Part shown: positions 61,386 through 64,000 of the stretch, piece after piece
Numbering within the stretch: the first letter of the stretch is position 1
Layout of the letters: each line of letters begins with the position of its first letter
Assembly (NCBI GenBank): GCA_905233765.1
Contig: CAJOCU010000007.1
Span: 1 to 64,000, forward strand
Source: an uncultured Bacteroidaceae bacterium
GTDB taxonomy: Bacteria; Bacteroidota; Bacteroidia; Bacteroidales; Bacteroidaceae
DNA: 64,000 bases
Direction of reading: 5' to 3'
Position numbers and translations under genes: made by a program
Notes under the pieces: model-generated
The model's input: the letters and a program-made list of their open reading frames with translations, nothing else
What the model was told of the DNA's origin: nothing
The model's database searches: none

Positions 61386-64000
61386 ATGCCCATAAGAATA
61401 AATAAAGTAACAAAAGAGTTCAGCGTAGGGTTGCAGACCCTCGTTGACCTCCTCAATAAGAAAGGCTTCACTGATGTGGAGGCCAACCCCAACGCCACCA
61501 TTAGCGACGAGCAATATGCTGTGGTGCAGGCTGAATTCAACAAGGAAATGAACAAGGGCCTGCGCATCCCCACTCCACAACCTGCGGCTCGCAAGGTGAA
61601 AGAGAAGAAGGAGACCATCGTGCTCACAGAAAGCGGCGAGGCCCTGCCCTTGACAGAGGTTAAGAAGCCGAAGGTGGTTGGACGCATTGATCTCGATGCC
61701 AAAAGCAACGCCCCTGCCGAAAGCAAGCAAGAACCTAAGGAGGAGCCCGCGCCCAAACCCGCTGAGGCTACTCCCGCACCTGTTGAAACAGCTCCTGCCG
61801 CTGAAAAACCGAAGGTGGAGGAAGCACCCGTTGCAGAGACCGACGTGAAGGAAGAGGCACAGCCCGAGGCCGCGCCCAAAAAGAAGAAAGGCGTGGAACT
61901 GGAAGAGGTGGATGGCATCTATCGTGTGAAAGGTCCCGTGGAGCCGCCCCTCACCCTGAACATCAAAGGCCATATTGACCTCGACTCCCTCAACCAGAGC
62001 ACACGCCCTGCACGCACTAAGAAGCGCAAGAAAGGGGCCGACGGTAAGAAGAAAGGGGAGCGCGTAGATATCACGGCTGAAGCAGCAAAGCAAAGCCAGA
62101 ACAACGGCAACCAACAGAAGAAGAACAAGGGCGGCAACCAGCAACCCCAGAACAACCAGCAGAACCAAGGCAGCGGCAAGAATCGCAAGCGCAAGAATCA
62201 ACCCAAGCAGGAGCCTATCCTAGTAGAACAGAGCGAGGAAGAGGTGGCCAAGCAGGTACGCGAGACGCTAGCACGCCTGACCGCTGGTAAGAACGCATCA
62301 TTCGGCAAGGGCGCCAAGTACCGCCGCGAGAAACGCGAGAACATCCGCGCCGGTATGGAAGCTGAACTGGAGCAGCAGGAACAGGAGAGCAAGATTCTGA
62401 AGTTGACCGAGTTCGTGACGGCCAACGAGCTGGCTTCGATGATGAATGTACCCGTCACGCAAGTCATCGGGACCTGCATGAGCCTAGGCGTGATGGTCAG
62501 CATCAACCAGCGCATGGACAAGGAGACCATCGACCTCGTGGCCGACGAGTTCGGATTCCAGACAGAATACGTCAGTGCCGACGTGAGCGAAGCCGTGCAG
62601 GAGGAGGCCGACGATGAAGCAGATCTCGTGCCACGCGCTCCGATTGTGACCGTCATGGGTCACGTCGATCACGGTAAGACCTCGCTGCTCGACTACATCC
62701 GCAAGACCAACGTCATCGCCGGTGAGGCCGGTGGTATCACGCAGCACATCGGTGCTTACAACGTGAAGCTCGATGACGGTCGCCATATCACCTTCCTCGA
62801 CACTCCCGGTCACGAGGCCTTCACCGCTATGCGTGCACGTGGTGCCCAGGTGACGGATATCGCTATCATCATCATCGCTGCCGACGACGACATCATGCCG
62901 CAGACGAAGGAAGCCATCAACCACGCTGTGGCTGCCGGTGTGCCCATTGTATTCGCCATCAACAAGATTGACAAGCCTGCCGCTAACCCCGAGAAGATCA
63001 AGGAGCATCTGGCACAGATGAACTTCCTCGTCGAGGACTGGGGCGGCAAGTACCAGAGTCAGGACATCAGTGCCAAGAAGGGCATCGGTGTGCCCGAGCT
63101 GATGGAGAAGGTGTTGCTCGAAGCTGAGATGCTCGACCTGAAGGCCAACCCCAACCGTAAGGCCACGGGTAGCATCATAGAGTCGTCGCTGGACAAGGGC
63201 CGTGGCTATGTAGCTACGCTCCTCTGCTCCAACGGTACGCTGAAGATGGGCGACATCCTGCTTGCAGGCACCAACTACGGCCGCATCAAGGCTATGTTCA
63301 ACGAGCGCGGACAGCGCATCAAGGAGATCGGTCCCGCTCAGGCAGCCACCATCCTAGGTCTGAACGGCGCTCCGCAGGCCGGTGACACCTTCCACGTGAT
63401 GGACAGCGACCAGGAGGCCCGTGAGATTGCCAGCAAGCGCGAGCAACTGCAGCGCGAGCAGGGCATCCGCACACAACACCACCTGACGCTCGACGAGATC
63501 GGACGCCGCATCGAACAGGGCGGCTTCCAAGAGTTGAACGTCATCGTCAAGGGCGACGTGGACGGTTCCATCGAAGCCCTCAGCGACTCGCTCATCAAGC
63601 TCTCCACCGAGAAGATTGCCGTCAACGTCATCCACAAGGCCGTGGGTCAGATCTCCGAGAACGATGTCTCGCTGGCTGCAGCCTCCGATGCCATCATCGT
63701 GGCCTTCCAGGTGCGCCCCTCCGCACAGGCTCGCAAAGCTGCTGAGCAGCAGGGTGTGGAAATCCGCACTTACAGCATCATCTACGATGCTATCGAGGAA
63801 GTGAAGGAGGCCATGGAAGGCATGTTGGCTCCCGAACTCAAGGAAGAAGTTACTGCACAACTCGAGGTGCGCCAGGTGTTCCACATCTCCAAAGTGGGAA
63901 CAGTGGCCGGTGCCTACGTCATCGACGGAAAAGTCAGCCGCACGAACAAAGCACGCATCATCCGCGACGGCATCGTCATACATACGGGTGCCATTGATGC
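61386..64000 (+). CDS. infB: Translation initiation factor IF-2 (3' end missing)
   Basis: The frame is open from ATG 61386 to the window edge (871 residues). A long N-terminal region (about 50-300) is low-complexity, rich in Lys, Glu, Pro, Ala, Gln and Asn, as in other Bacteroidota IF-2. The GTPase core has G1 GHVDHGKT (425-432), DTPGHEAF and NKID, followed by the beta-barrel and C1 domains. IF-2 brings initiator tRNA to the ribosome. Roughly the last 60-100 residues are beyond the edge. Confidence 0.96.
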   Translation, partial: MPIRINKVTKEFSVGLQTLVDLLNKKGFTDVEANPNATISDEQYAVVQAEFNKEMNKGLRIPTPQPAARKVKEKKETIVLTESGEALPLTEVKKPKVVGRIDLDAKSNAPAESKQEPKEEPAPKPAEATPAPVETAPAAEKPKVEEAPVAETDVKEEAQPEAAPKKKKGVELEEVDGIYRVKGPVEPPLTLNIKGHIDLDSLNQSTRPARTKKRKKGADGKKKGERVDITAEAAKQSQNNGNQQKKNKGGNQQPQNNQQNQGSGKNRKRKNQPKQEPILVEQSEEEVAKQVRETLARLTAGKNASFGKGAKYRREKRENIRAGMEAELEQQEQESKILKLTEFVTANELASMMNVPVTQVIGTCMSLGVMVSINQRMDKETIDLVADEFGFQTEYVSADVSEAVQEEADDEADLVPRAPIVTVMGHVDHGKTSLLDYIRKTNVIAGEAGGITQHIGAYNVKLDDGRHITFLDTPGHEAFTAMRARGAQVTDIAIIIIAADDDIMPQTKEAINHAVAAGVPIVFAINKIDKPAANPEKIKEHLAQMNFLVEDWGGKYQSQDISAKKGIGVPELMEKVLLEAEMLDLKANPNRKATGSIIESSLDKGRGYVATLLCSNGTLKMGDILLAGTNYGRIKAMFNERGQRIKEIGPAQAATILGLNGAPQAGDTFHVMDSDQEAREIASKREQLQREQGIRTQHHLTLDEIGRRIEQGGFQELNVIVKGDVDGSIEALSDSLIKLSTEKIAVNVIHKAVGQISENDVSLAAASDAIIVAFQVRPSAQARKAAEQQGVEIRTYSIIYDAIEEVKEAMEGMLAPELKEEVTAQLEVRQVFHISKVGTVAGAYVIDGKVSRTNKARIIRDGIVIHTGAID

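Overview
The window reads as a chromosomal segment of a Bacteroidales bacterium, most likely Prevotellaceae. Reasons: fused str and S10 ribosomal operons without tuf between fusA and rpsJ; promoters of the Bacteroidota type (TTG/TTTG, 19-20 bp, TAnnTTTG) in front of many genes; few Shine-Dalgarno sites; BACON domains, BspA-type leucine-rich repeats, type IX secretion (T9SS) C-terminal signals and a PorT homologue; families such as DUF2851, DUF3108, DUF3109, DUF3467 and DUF4271. No transposase, integrase, CRISPR array or rRNA was seen.

Layout. 1-8135 (minus): rpsL-rpsG-fusA-rpsJ-rplC-rplD-rplW-rplB-rpsS-rplV-rpsC-rplP-rpmC-rpsQ(partial), driven by a clear promoter near 8250. rplV carries a lesion near its 3' end. 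8136-8932: gene-poor gap with palindromes. 8933-35629: housekeeping and envelope genes: DUF3467, an NfeD/flotillin pair, a thioredoxin-fold lipoprotein without CxxC, greA-HIT, dprA-DUF2851-DASS transporter, dapB-lepB-ung-DUF3109, an envelope pair (DUF3108, Ig-like lipoprotein), ychF-lgt-porin-rpoN, a degenerate phosphoesterase with a sorting tail, a PAP2-like membrane protein, metK behind a SAM-II riboswitch, LOG, DUF4271, hemD, rnpA-yidD.

35810-57608 is an accessory island of secreted proteins. Left module: two tandem copies of a two-gene cassette (159-aa T9SS-tailed protein plus a roughly 1140-aa BACON protein) divergent from a 7-TM AraC regulator. Right module: a periplasmic-kelch/TM/AraC regulator followed by a BspA-like LRR protein, a 2289-aa surface protein and a BACON lipoprotein. 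A roughly 35-nt dispersed repeat occurs three times in the same orientation, at the left edge, between the modules and at the right edge. Both modules carry TTGCAAAA sites at their control regions (a 21/22-bp phased triplet in one, a nested inverted repeat in the other), suggesting one regulatory language read by the membrane AraC proteins. A 22-bp palindromic tandem array lies just right of the island.

58345-64000: a CAT-anticodon tRNA with its own promoter and terminator, porT, and the rimP-nusA-infB operon (infB runs off the edge).

A recurring feature is a short A/T-rich repeat tract of locus-specific unit just before start codons (rplC, nfeD, DUF3109, rpoN, metK, yidD, rimP, nusA, infB). 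In one BACON gene such tracts appear to have become the signal-peptide coding sequence. All assignments come from reading the sequence; no database search was run.
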